A model generated the notes under the pieces. That model searched no databases and had not been told where the DNA came from. It saw only the letters and a program-made list of their open reading frames with translations. A stretch of DNA of 13,263 bases, taken from contig CAYGVA010000110.1 of the NCBI GenBank assembly GCA_964353225.1, forward strand, positions 1-13,263, read 5' to 3'. The first letter of the stretch is position 1. The number at the start of each line of letters is the position of its first letter. The translations under genes were made by a program, and so were the position numbers. This stretch comes from PCC-6406 sp964353225. GTDB taxonomy: Bacteria; Cyanobacteriota; Cyanobacteriia; Phormidesmidales; Phormidesmidaceae. Below are positions 1 through 7,362 of this stretch, piece after piece.

Positions 1-2191
1 ACAAAATCGGCAGGTCTCGTGCTAAGAGGGCACTGATCAAAATGGTCATGGACTCGCCGCCGTTCACCGGCAAGAGAAAAGCGATCGCCTTGCGCAGGTT
101 TTGATACACCGTGCGCCCCTCTTCCACCGCTGCTTCGATCGAGGCAAAGTTGTCGTCGGTGAGCAGCATATCGGCGGCTTCTCGCGCCACCTCCGTGCCG
201 TTTTTGCCCATGGCGATGCCGATATCGGCCTGCTTTAAGGCGGGGGCATCATTCACCCCATCCCCGGTCATGGCAACGATATGCCCCTTAGCTTGCAGGG
301 CTTCGACTAGGCGCAGCTTTTGGGCGGGGGCCACCCGAGCAAAGACCCTGCCGGACTCCGCCGCTTGGGCCAACTGCGAATCATTCATCTGGGTCAGGGT
401 CTGGCCCTCAAAGGCTCGAACAGTTGGTTCAGCTTCATCCCAGTCGATGCCCATGCGCTGGGCGATCGCCTGAGCGGTGGAAATGTGGTCGCCGGTAATC
501 ATTTTGATATCGATACCAGCGGTCTGGCAGGCATGGACCGCCGCGATCGCCTCAGGGCGCGGCGGGTCAATCATGCCCTGGAGTCCCACAAACACCAGTC
601 CGATGTCGATGTCGTCATGGTCAATCACATGTTGATGGGGGGGAACGTCCTTGTGGGCAAAGGCCAGCACCCGTAGGGCCTGTTTCGTCATCGTTTCAAC
701 CGCTTGCTCAATGGGGGCTTTGGCCAAGGGGACGGTTTGTCCTTGGGCATCCAACATCTGGGTACAGCGACTGAGCAGCGCTTCCACTGAGCCCTTAACG
801 TAGATCCGGCGAGACTCCGTGCCGTTGAGCGTGGCCATGTACTGGTACTGCGACTCAAACGGAATTGAATCCAGACGGGGATAGGTGGCGGCGAGTCCCG
901 GCTGGGCTAAGTCGGCCTTGGCCGCTGCAATCAGTAAGGCCCCTTCGGTGGAGTCTCCCACCATGGCCCAATAGTGACCCTGATGGTGCAGTTGGGCGTC
1001 ATTGCAGAGCACCCCGACCCTCAGACAAGCGGCCAACGCACCGGGCAGATCATCTAAGGGCAAGGGGTCTGTACTACCGCGCGTAATCTCACCGGCAGTG
1101 CTGTACCCGCCACCGCTGACCTGGTATTGCTGTCCCCCGGCTTCGATGGCCTGCACCGTCATCTGATTTTCGGTGAGGGTGCCGGTTTTGTCGGAACAAA
1201 TCACGGTGGCGCTGCCGAGGGCCTCAACAGCCGGAAGTTTGCGAATGATGGCGTTGCGCTGGGCCATACGGTTCACGCCGATCGCCAAGGTAATCGTCAC
1301 GACTGCGGGCAACCCCTCGGGGATGGCGCTGACGGCCAAGGCGACCGTGGCCTCAAACATGTAGAGCCATGACTCCCCCTGCCCCAATCCGATCGCAAAG
1401 GTCAAGGTTGCCAAGGTCAAAATGCCGTAGAGCAGACTGCGGCTAAACTTGGCAAATTTGCGGGTCAGGGGGGTGCTGAGGTTAACCCGCGCATCCATGG
1501 CCTGGGAAATCTGCCCCACTTCTGTGGCTTCAGCGGTGGCCACCACCAGGCCGCGCCCCTGGCCAAAGGTGACAAAACTGCCGGCGTAGGCCATGTTGGT
1601 GCGTTCTGCCAGGGCCGTGTCTGGGGGCAGGGGCTGCACAGTCTTCTCCACCGGCAGCGATTCGCCGGTCAGGGCCGACTCGTCCACCTGTAGGCTGCGG
1701 GTTTTGAACAGCCGCAAATCTGCGGGCACTTTATCTCCAGAGGCCAGCAGCACCAGGTCGCCGACCACGAGGTCGCGGGAAGGAATCTGTAGGGTTTGCC
1801 CCTCTCGAATCACGGTGGTTTCTGTGGTGACCGCTTTGGCCAGGGCCGCGATCGCCCCCTCGGCTTTGGCCTCTTGCACATAGCCAATCACGGCATTGAG
1901 CACCGTCACCCCCCAAATCACTGCCGCGTTGGTCCAAGAGCCCAAGGATGCTTTTACGGCCCCGGCAATTAGCAGAATGTATAGCAGCGGCTGATTGAAC
2001 TGGAGGAGGAATTTGAGCCAAGCGGGCTGGCCCGACTTAACCGGAAGTTCGTTCCAACCCTCGGTTTCATAACGCTGGGCTACAGCTGCCGAGGTCAGCC
2101 CTTTGTCTGGATCACTATTGAAACGCTGGGCCAAGTCATGAACGGCAAGTCCATGGAATGGCGAACGATTCTCGGCTCGTTCTCTAGACAT
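1..2191 (-). CDS. Cation-transporting P-type ATPase, P2A (Ca2+/SERCA-like) class; C-terminus off the left edge
   Basis: An uninterrupted minus-strand frame runs from ATG at 2191-2189 to the window edge, giving about 730 residues; family members are usually around 900, so only the last membrane helices are missing. An N-terminal cation-ATPase domain with HGL and DLAQRF (about residues 12-60) is followed by M1-M2 (about 65-107) and the actuator motif LTGES (174-178). M4 carries PEGLP (291-295). The phosphorylation motif is DKTGTLT with Asp334. The nucleotide-binding domain includes IPFES and VKGSVE, the hinge motif TGDGVNDAP starts near 642, and M5 carries NGGE (Asn710, Glu713). The M4 PEGLP and the M5 Asn/Glu match Ca2+ ligands of SERCA-type pumps, so ATP-driven Ca2+ export across the inner membrane is the best guess; another cation is possible. 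No strong ribosome binding site precedes the ATG. It stands alone, separated by 629 bp from the next remnant. Confidence 0.93.
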   Translation of the reverse strand, partial: MSRERAENRSPFHGLAVHDLAQRFNSDPDKGLTSAAVAQRYETEGWNELPVKSGQPAWLKFLLQFNQPLLYILLIAGAVKASLGSWTNAAVIWGVTVLNAVIGYVQEAKAEGAIAALAKAVTTETTVIREGQTLQIPSRDLVVGDLVLLASGDKVPADLRLFKTRSLQVDESALTGESLPVEKTVQPLPPDTALAERTNMAYAGSFVTFGQGRGLVVATAEATEVGQISQAMDARVNLSTPLTRKFAKFSRSLLYGILTLATLTFAIGLGQGESWLYMFEATVALAVSAIPEGLPAVVTITLAIGVNRMAQRNAIIRKLPAVEALGSATVICSDKTGTLTENQMTVQAIEAGGQQYQVSGGGYSTAGEITRGSTDPLPLDDLPGALAACLRVGVLCNDAQLHHQGHYWAMVGDSTEGALLIAAAKADLAQPGLAATYPRLDSIPFESQYQYMATLNGTESRRIYVKGSVEALLSRCTQMLDAQGQTVPLAKAPIEQAVETMTKQALRVLAFAHKDVPPHQHVIDHDDIDIGLVFVGLQGMIDPPRPEAIAAVHACQTAGIDIKMITGDHISTAQAIAQRMGIDWDEAEPTVRAFEGQTLTQMNDSQLAQAAESGRVFARVAPAQKLRLVEALQAKGHIVAMTGDGVNDAPALKQADIGIAMGKNGTEVAREAADMLLTDDNFASIEAAVEEGRTVYQNLRKAIAFLLPVNGGESMTILISALLARDLPIL

Positions 2192-2274
2192 GATAGATAT
2201 TTTTTATTTCTGATTTGATCCTAACAATTTAAAAACAGCTTCTTCCATAGAAAGCTCACATCTAACCCATAAAA

Positions 2275-2304
2275 ATTACACATACTTAGAATCTTTGATT
2301 GCAA
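2275..2304 (-). promoter_or_regulatory. Possible sigma-70-type promoter for the P-type ATPase
   Basis: On the minus strand TTGCAA (2304-2299) lies 18 nt from TGTAAT (2280-2275) in an AT-rich leader about 80 nt upstream of the ATPase start. The match is only moderate and AT-rich DNA gives such pairs by chance, so this is a weak suggestion. Confidence 0.2.
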
Positions 2305-2503
2305 AATTTTACTGCCTGGACCTATAAGCAAAAAACACCTGTTATTCCTATCGAGGACCTGCTGCCCTTGCCAGGGAAAAATTAACGAATGTGGCAGTTT
2401 GATTAGAAAAACCGCTGCAAATAAGTTCTGTTCTGACCAGGATTCAATGCTGCCACAGGTGTTCTCCCTTCAAGAATTCAGCCCAGATTGCCCTATTGAC
2501 TAA

Positions 2504-2662
2504 AATCAATCCGTAACCGTCCCCTGAGCGGAGTCGTTGGCTTTGCCGCCCCAGCGGGGCTAGGGGGCATTCTGATTGGGTTTTGGCTTTCTCCCTTTGG
2601 GAGACGCGTTGCGAACGACTTCGCTCAGCCAGCGTAGTTGTTGGGACAGTTACAATCAATCC
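2504..2662. repeat. 9-bp target-site duplication AATCAATCC flanking the MITE-like element
   Basis: AATCAATCC occurs at 2504-2512 and again at 2654-2662, directly touching the outer ends of the terminal inverted repeats. The copies are identical, which points to a fairly recent insertion by transposition. The pre-insertion site would have been a single copy of this 9-mer. Confidence 0.85.
2513..2653. mobile_element. MITE-like non-autonomous element, 141 bp, with terminal inverted repeats
   Basis: The left end GTAACCGTCCC (2513-2523) is matched in inverse by the right end GGGACAGTTAC (2643-2653), 10 of 11 bases. A second inverted pair lies inside: CTGAGCGGAGTCGTTG (2524-2539) against the reverse complement of 2613-2628, 14 of 16 bases. 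The right arm has 14 extra bases between the two pairs, so the arms have diverged by an insertion or deletion. The core contains two short perfect hairpins, GCCCC-AGC-GGGGC (2548-2560) and TCTCCC-TTT-GGGAGA (2590-2604). It encodes no transposase, so it would have moved in trans. Perfect 9-bp direct repeats abut both ends. I do not recognise the parent insertion-sequence family; 9-bp duplications are made by several families, including some of the IS1 and IS4 groups. Confidence 0.8.
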
Positions 2663-2820
2663 CCGGCTAAGCTTGGCCCTTTAGAGCTAAAAAATGGCTG
2701 GCAGTGCACCATAAAAAACTTCTGTGTTGCCCTTCCCAGACGTATGCAAGTACCTATGAATGATGGCTGGGTCGCAGTTTAAAGTGCATTAAGGGGGAGC
2801 TCCTAGCAGATGCTCAGTGA

Positions 2821-3048
2821 CGGGTGCCGACGATTGCTTTTATCGTAGAAGGTCGTAACATTTCTGAATTTCTGCCCTATTTTGATGCCCAATCGATCGG
2901 CATTCGTTACGGCCATTTCTATGCGCCCCAGTTAGTGGATGATCTGGGGCTGGCGGAGCAGGATGGGGTGGTGCGGGTCAGCATGGTGCATTACAACACC
3001 CTGGATGAGTGCGATCGCTTGATTGCCGCGTTAGACCTGATCTTGTAA
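2821..3048 (+). pseudogene. C-terminal remnant of a cysteine-desulfurase-like (class V aminotransferase) gene
   Basis: The frame reads RVPTIAFIVEGR, then GIRYGHFYAPQLVDDLGL, then GVVRVSMVHYNTLDECDRLI, and stops with TAA at 3046-3048. This matches, from memory, the last ~75 residues of the cysteine desulfurase-like branch of class V aminotransferases (PLP enzymes of about 400 residues). The PLP-binding lysine and the rest of the enzyme are absent. A TGA stop at 2818-2820 directly precedes the homologous sequence, so the fragment begins abruptly at the break. A GTG at 2824 could in principle start a 74-residue peptide, but there is no convincing ribosome binding site and the fragment would be catalytically dead. 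I see no trace of the missing N-terminal part in the window. The MITE-like element ends 167 bp upstream, so it did not directly split the gene. Confidence 0.75.
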
Positions 3049-3071
3049 AGTTTTGAAAATCTACCATAAAA
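3043..3071 (+). promoter_or_regulatory. Possible promoter for the sigma-like/DUF1822/CHASE2 gene group
   Basis: TTGTAA (3043-3048) is spaced 17 nt from ATAAAA (3066-3071), about 77 nt before the sigma-like start codon, and overlaps the end of the upstream gene remnant. This is the only sigma-70-like pair I could find in the 99-bp gap; the -10 match is poor. Confidence 0.2.
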
Positions 3072-3096
3072 CGAGCAAGGAGTTCCCTAGACCGTA

Positions 3097-3149
3097 ATGG
3101 AGGTTGCGTAGCCTCCCGAGGTTCGGACACGTCAATTACAAGCCTCCAT
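3097..3149 (+). promoter_or_regulatory. Leader with two mutually exclusive pairings, one covering the sigma-like start codon
   Basis: ATGGAGG at 3097-3103 is complementary to CCTCCAT at 3143-3149, which includes the first two bases of the start codon. The same GGAGG can instead pair with CCTCC at 3112-3116, forming a compact hairpin with an 8-nt loop. The two pairings exclude each other, so the leader could in principle gate translation. The stems are short, so chance is a fair alternative. Confidence 0.25.
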
Positions 3150-3798
3150 GGATGAACTGGATCAACAGCTACAAGCACTGGCTCTCGAAGCACAGGGTGC
3201 TCCTCCCAAAACAGAACAACGTCGCCGAGCCCTGAGTAAATTACTTTCAGCCATTCAGCGATCGGGGCGATTGGGCTATCCCCAACGAGGTAAATTTAAA
3301 GGCTTTTATGCGGAGGTGAGAGCCCTGGCCCTCCAGGGACTCTTTATCTATGTTTGCGAACATATCCACTTATATAACCCAAGTAGGGCAACGGTTTTGG
3401 CTTGGGTCAACTATTTGCTCAGCCGTCGCTTTTTCCACGAGGCCAGTCGTGAATTCATGCATACCCGACCCAAGGGGATTGATGCCAATTTTCAATGTCT
3501 CTCGCTTGATGATCTGGAGGGCAACATTCCCGATATTGATCCCGATGCTAAGCAATTTTCCGATTACGACCAGTTACGACAGCTGCTGCAGACTGATCCT
3601 GATCATTGTTTTCAGGCTACCCATGTTAGGCATCATCCCCAGGCTACTTTTCAAGCCATTGCCCTCGGACGGTTAGACGAAAAATCTTGGGATGCCTTGT
3701 CTAAAGATCTCAAGGTCAAAGTCCCCACCTTGAGTAGCTTCTATCAAACTTCCTTACATCGATTTAAGCCCGTGTTTGAAAAGTATTTGAATCCCTGA
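3148..3798 (+). CDS. Small sigma-70-like protein of the cyanobacterial type
   Basis: The 216-residue product resembles the short sigma-70-like proteins often found beside DUF1822 genes in cyanobacteria. The N-terminus (MDELDQQL, then a basic stretch QRRRALSKLLSAI) is helical. Residues about 53-105 look like sigma region 2, with GLFIYVCEHI, an aromatic LAWVNYLLSRRFF segment and the acidic/basic tail HEASRE. A variable linker follows (about 106-155). Residues about 165-216 look like a degenerate region 4 helix-turn-helix: TFQAIALGRLDEKSWDAL, then VKVPTLSSFYQTSL. The probable role is a promoter-specificity or regulatory factor acting with RNA polymerase, but DNA binding is inferred only from this resemblance. 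ATG 3148 is the only normal start in the frame, which opens at 3112; no good Shine-Dalgarno lies close by. DUF1822 follows after 23 bp, suggesting co-transcription. Confidence 0.8.
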   Translation: MDELDQQLQALALEAQGAPPKTEQRRRALSKLLSAIQRSGRLGYPQRGKFKGFYAEVRALALQGLFIYVCEHIHLYNPSRATVLAWVNYLLSRRFFHEASREFMHTRPKGIDANFQCLSLDDLEGNIPDIDPDAKQFSDYDQLRQLLQTDPDHCFQATHVRHHPQATFQAIALGRLDEKSWDALSKDLKVKVPTLSSFYQTSLHRFKPVFEKYLNP

Positions 3799-3821
3799 AG
3801 CGAAATCCGCGCCCACCCACC

Positions 3822-4730
3822 ATGAAGACCTCTACCGATGTATTCCGCAGTGTAATCATGCCATTAACCCTAGAAGCCCATCAGTTTGCCCAGCAGTTTC
3901 ACCAACAGCATCCCCATCCCCAAAAAGCCAAACGGGTATATCTCAATACTTTGGCCGTTTATGCGGTATATAGCTATCTCAAGGCGTTGGAGATTGACAC
4001 TCAATTGACGGCTGGAGACAGTTGGAACCCCACCTTGCAAGCCCTATCAGATACGGCAGATTTAGTCGTGATTGGTAAAGGTAAGATTGAATGCCGCCCC
4101 GTATTGCCATCCATGGCAAACTGCATCGTTCCACCAGAGGTGTGGGGCGATCGCATCGGCTATGTAGCCGTGCAATTAGATGGGGACTTGCAAGAGGCCC
4201 ATCTCCTCGGGTTTGTGCCTGAAGTGCAGACCGAGGCCCTGCCCCTTGATCAGTTGCAGCCCCTAGATGAACTCCTTACTCCCCTCAGCCAAGAGGCGAT
4301 CAATATTGGCGCTTGGCTGCAAGGGGTGTTTAATGTCAGTTGGCAGGCTATCGATGAATGGGTCGCACCTCAGCACCTTACCTGGCAATTTAGAACCGCC
4401 CACGGGGCGGCGACCCCGATCATTCGCCATAAAGTTTTCACAATAGGCGAGGCTCACCAAACCCTGCCGATCAACTTGATTTTGGGGATTGCCCCCACCC
4501 AAACCTCAGAACGGGATATTTGGATTCGGGTTTGCCCTATAGATGAGCAAACCCATCTGCTCCCTGATTTAGAGGTCAAGATCTTAGATGCGGCTGGTGT
4601 AGCCGTCATGCAAGCCCAAGCTCGAGATACAGAAGCGATTCAACTAAAATTTGGCGGTCAACCCTTAGAGAAGTTTAGTGTGCAAATGATCCTCGGGGAT
4701 TTCGAGCAGATTGAAACCTTTGTGATTTAG
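3822..4730 (+). CDS. DUF1822 family protein
   Basis: The 302-residue product is a clear DUF1822 protein, a cyanobacterial family of unknown function. Family landmarks are PLTLEAHQFAQQF (14-26), QKAKRVYLNTLAVYAVYSYL (34-53), DSWNP (66-70), CRPVLP (91-96), VPPEVWGDRIGYVAVQLD (103-120) and LLGFVP (128-133). The C-terminal half appears to be a beta-rich domain, ending in IQLKFGGQPLEKFSVQMILG. There is no signal peptide or membrane helix, so it is probably cytoplasmic. An internal ATG at 3858 (M13, just before PLTLEAH) is an equally plausible start, since many family members begin close to this point; neither has a strong ribosome binding site. It starts 23 bp after the sigma-like gene and ends 21-36 bp before the CHAT-CHASE2 gene. 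This placement makes it a candidate partner or inhibitor of either neighbour, but no biochemical function can be read from the sequence. Confidence 0.88.
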   Translation: MKTSTDVFRSVIMPLTLEAHQFAQQFHQQHPHPQKAKRVYLNTLAVYAVYSYLKALEIDTQLTAGDSWNPTLQALSDTADLVVIGKGKIECRPVLPSMANCIVPPEVWGDRIGYVAVQLDGDLQEAHLLGFVPEVQTEALPLDQLQPLDELLTPLSQEAINIGAWLQGVFNVSWQAIDEWVAPQHLTWQFRTAHGAATPIIRHKVFTIGEAHQTLPINLILGIAPTQTSERDIWIRVCPIDEQTHLLPDLEVKILDAAGVAVMQAQARDTEAIQLKFGGQPLEKFSVQMILGDFEQIETFVI

Positions 4731-4753
4731 TCGCGCCATCAAGGGTAATGCAT

Positions 4754-4759
4754 GAGGAG
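4754..4759 (+). promoter_or_regulatory. Ribosome binding site GAGGAG deciding the CHAT-CHASE2 start
   Basis: GAGGAG lies 7 nt before the ATG at 4767, an ideal spacing. It falls inside the coding sequence that would result from the earlier ATG at 4752, which favours 4767 as the true start. Confidence 0.55.
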
Positions 4760-4766
4760 TGTCGGC

Positions 4767-7226
4767 ATGTCCCAAGCCGGAAAACTAGTGGTTTTAAAGC
4801 TGGACGGTGATTTAGCCGATCAGGGGTTTAAGGTCACGGTGGAGATCACTGCCGGGGGAGAATTCCCCCATGAAGAAATCGAAGGGAGACTACCAGCCTG
4901 CCCTGAACTGGCTGAGGATTTACGCCAGTGGCAACATCTCTACCGCAATTTGGGGCCAGGTTTTCGGATTCGGCCTAAGGGCATCGAATATGTTGGCCTA
5001 TTCAATCAGCGAGCGGATTTTTGTGATTTGGCAGCGCAAGTCAAATCAGTATTTTTGACATGGCTGAGATCAGAATCGTTTCGCTCAGTCGATCAACGCC
5101 TGCGAGAAACTTGGCGAGATGGCGAAAACATTCAGGTGATGGTACGTAGCAAGGATGTACAAGTTCATCATTTACCCTGGCATATTTGGGACTTGATCGA
5201 TCGCTATGCCAAGACCGAAGTCACCTTTGGCCCCACCGAATTTAAGCGCCAGCCCTCGATTACAGCGATAGCAACGGATGATCATCCCGGAAAAGTGAGA
5301 ATTTTGGCCATTTTGGGCCATAGCGAAGGCATCGACACCACCGCAGACCGGCAAGCTCTGGCGCAATTGCCCGATGCCGAGGTGGTTTTTCTGAATGAGC
5401 CCAGTCGGCAGGAAATTAGCGAACAATTGTGGGGAACTGCAAAGGCATCGCAGATACCCCAGGAACCGCAGCCATCCTGGGACATCCTATTTTTTGCAGG
5501 CCACAGTCAAACCGATAACACCACCGGTCGGATTTATATCAACCCCATAGAAAGCCTCACCCTAGAGGAACTGAATTTTGGCCTGCGCAAGGCCACGGAA
5601 CGGGGTTTGAAACTGGCCATTTTCAACTCTTGTGATGGGTTGGGCCTCACTCAAACCCTAGACACACTCAATTTGCCCCACATGATTGTGATGCGGGAGC
5701 CTGTCCCCGACCCCATTGCCCAACAGTTCCTACAATTCTTTTTGCGAGCATTTGCAGGGGGAGCCTCCCTCACCTCAGCAACTCGCCAAGCTAGAGAACA
5801 GCTACAGGGTTTAGAAGGAGAGTTCCCCTGTGCGACTTGGCTACCGGTGATTCATCATCATCCCGGTGTTGCTGCGCCCACCTGGCAGACCCTGCGCTAC
5901 CGAACGGGTGCACCACAATCCCTCCCCCCGCTTGTCAAGGGCATCCCTGTTCCTGTAGAGCAACCCTCGGCACCGCTGATGGTTGCTCTACCCAGACGAG
6001 GGGCCAGTTGGTGGGTCACCCTCTTGGGTAGTTTGGCCGCCACAACCCTCAGCATGGGTCTACGGAGCGTCAATATCCTGCAACCCTTGGAGTTTTATGG
6101 GTTTGACCAGATGGTTAAACGGCTCCCTGCTGAAACCCCAGACCAGCGGATAGTCGTGGTCGAAGTGACCCGAGACGATATTGAGGCTTTGGGTGGGGAA
6201 TATCCCCTCCAAGATGCAACCTTACTGAAGCTACTCCAAACCTTGGAGACCCATAGTCCTAAAGTCATTGGGGTTGATATCTATCGAGATCGCCCCGAAG
6301 GCGATGGTCAAAAGGATTTCCAGGCGTACCTAAACCGTCAGAACCACATTGTCCCGATTTGCGTTCATCCTGACCAAAAAGACGCCACAGGCGTAGCTCC
6401 GCCCCCTGGCATCAACCCCGCGCAACTCGGGTTTAGTGATGTGATGGTGGATCGCGATGGGGTAGTACGTCGCCATTTACTGGCCCTAGATCCGTCATCG
6501 ACTTCCCCTTGTCCCGCTTTTTATAGCCTGAGTGCACAACTGGCCCTGCGCTACCTAGAAGCCAACGGGGCCACGCTGGCCTTTCCCCAGCCTGACCAAT
6601 GGCAATTGGGGGAAACACAGTTCCAGATATTGGGCCACCCTCTGGGCGTTTACCCTGATCGCGCCACAACTCGGGGGCACCAAATCCTCTTGAAATATCG
6701 GTCATACAACACCTTAGAGGACATGGCCGAGCGGGTGTCGTTGACTCAGGTCCTAGCTGGAGAGGTTGCCCCGGAGCAGATTCAAGATCGGGTGGTGCTG
6801 ATTGGGGTGAGTGATCCCACCGTCAAGGATTACTTTCGTACCCCCCATGGCACTGAGATTCGGGGGTTATTACTCCATGCCCAAATGACTAGTCAGCTGA
6901 TCAGTGCGGTAACCGATCAGCGATCGCTACTCCGATTTTGGCCCCAATGGGCAGACCTGCTGTGGGTCTATGGCTGGTCTGTGGTCGCCCTGAGGGGGAT
7001 GGGGCAAAGCGCAGAAATTAAGGCACGATCGCTGCTAGTTCTGTTAGGCGTGGGTGGGCTTTTGGCGATCAGTTGGGGGCTGTTATGGGGCGTTAGCATC
7101 GTCGTACCAGTGGTGCCTGCCCTAGTGGCGGTGGTAGTGGCTGGGGCGATCGGTCGCGCCCAAGCCCAACCAAGCATCATTGGAGCATCGGAAACACAAC
7201 CGATGGCGCGGCGTAATTTGGCTTAG
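4767..7226 (+). CDS. CHAT-CHASE2 membrane protein (cytoplasmic caspase-like domain fused to an extracytoplasmic sensor)
   Basis: An in-frame ATG at 4752 gives 824 residues; the numbering below uses that start, although 4767 (M6) has the better ribosome binding site. Residues about 10-160 form an N-terminal region of unknown function (KLVVLKLDGDL onwards). Residues about 180-370 are a CHAT domain, a caspase-like cysteine peptidase fold, with likely catalytic His251 in ILFFAGHS and Cys294 in AIFNSCDGLG. One membrane helix (about 420-440) leads into a CHASE2 sensor domain (about 445-720; IVVVEVTRDDI, VIGVDIYRDRP, FSDVMVDRDGVVRRHLL, VVLIGVSDPTVKDYFRTP). Three further helices follow (about 734-750, 758-780, 781-801), the usual CHASE2 arrangement. 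The predicted topology puts CHAT in the cytoplasm and CHASE2 outside the inner membrane. There is no kinase, cyclase or GGDEF output domain, so CHAT itself is presumably the output. Substrate and ligand are unknown; the co-encoded sigma-like and DUF1822 proteins are candidate partners. Confidence 0.88.
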   Translation: MSQAGKLVVLKLDGDLADQGFKVTVEITAGGEFPHEEIEGRLPACPELAEDLRQWQHLYRNLGPGFRIRPKGIEYVGLFNQRADFCDLAAQVKSVFLTWLRSESFRSVDQRLRETWRDGENIQVMVRSKDVQVHHLPWHIWDLIDRYAKTEVTFGPTEFKRQPSITAIATDDHPGKVRILAILGHSEGIDTTADRQALAQLPDAEVVFLNEPSRQEISEQLWGTAKASQIPQEPQPSWDILFFAGHSQTDNTTGRIYINPIESLTLEELNFGLRKATERGLKLAIFNSCDGLGLTQTLDTLNLPHMIVMREPVPDPIAQQFLQFFLRAFAGGASLTSATRQAREQLQGLEGEFPCATWLPVIHHHPGVAAPTWQTLRYRTGAPQSLPPLVKGIPVPVEQPSAPLMVALPRRGASWWVTLLGSLAATTLSMGLRSVNILQPLEFYGFDQMVKRLPAETPDQRIVVVEVTRDDIEALGGEYPLQDATLLKLLQTLETHSPKVIGVDIYRDRPEGDGQKDFQAYLNRQNHIVPICVHPDQKDATGVAPPPGINPAQLGFSDVMVDRDGVVRRHLLALDPSSTSPCPAFYSLSAQLALRYLEANGATLAFPQPDQWQLGETQFQILGHPLGVYPDRATTRGHQILLKYRSYNTLEDMAERVSLTQVLAGEVAPEQIQDRVVLIGVSDPTVKDYFRTPHGTEIRGLLLHAQMTSQLISAVTDQRSLLRFWPQWADLLWVYGWSVVALRGMGQSAEIKARSLLVLLGVGGLLAISWGLLWGVSIVVPVVPALVAVVVAGAIGRAQAQPSIIGASETQPMARRNLA

Positions 7227-7362
7227 GGTTTCTCCCATCCCGTACTGACACTATGTTCATGGCCAATAACCACCCGCAAAACTCGCCCAGATCGGTGTTG
7301 AGTTCACCATCAATCGGCTTGATTTCCCAAGTAGGTCCGGCTAGCTGAGTCTTCTCAAAGAT

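Larger units (their letters stand above)
2192..2820. other. Intergenic region of 629 bp without an intact gene
   Basis: The left half (2192-2500) is AT-rich and carries the leader of the ATPase gene. It also has a spaced inverted repeat, TGTGGCAG at 2390-2397 and CTGCCACA at 2450-2457, of unknown meaning. The middle holds the MITE-like element (2513-2653). From 2663 to 2820 I see no gene, RNA or clear regulatory site. Short open frames here have no recognisable protein and no good start sites. Confidence 0.6.

Noticed and set aside
320..676. Plus-strand open frames over 1-2191, such as 111-473 and 320-676
   Set aside because: They are antisense to a P-type ATPase frame with all its signature motifs, and none encodes a recognisable protein.
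2390..2457. Inverted repeat TGTGGCAG/CTGCCACA as a terminator or operator
   Set aside because: The arms are 52 nt apart with no T-tract and no clear link to a promoter; it may be chance in a 629-bp spacer.
2444..2659. A 71-codon minus-strand open frame across the MITE-like element
   Set aside because: It reads straight through the inverted repeats and hairpins, has no recognisable protein features, and is better explained as repeat sequence.
7227..7362. A stop-free minus-strand stretch before DUF928 that reads like protein (DGELNTDLGEFCGWLLAMN)
   Set aside because: It continues into frames antisense to two solid genes, matches nothing I recognise and has no start signal. GC-rich antisense frames without stops are common here.
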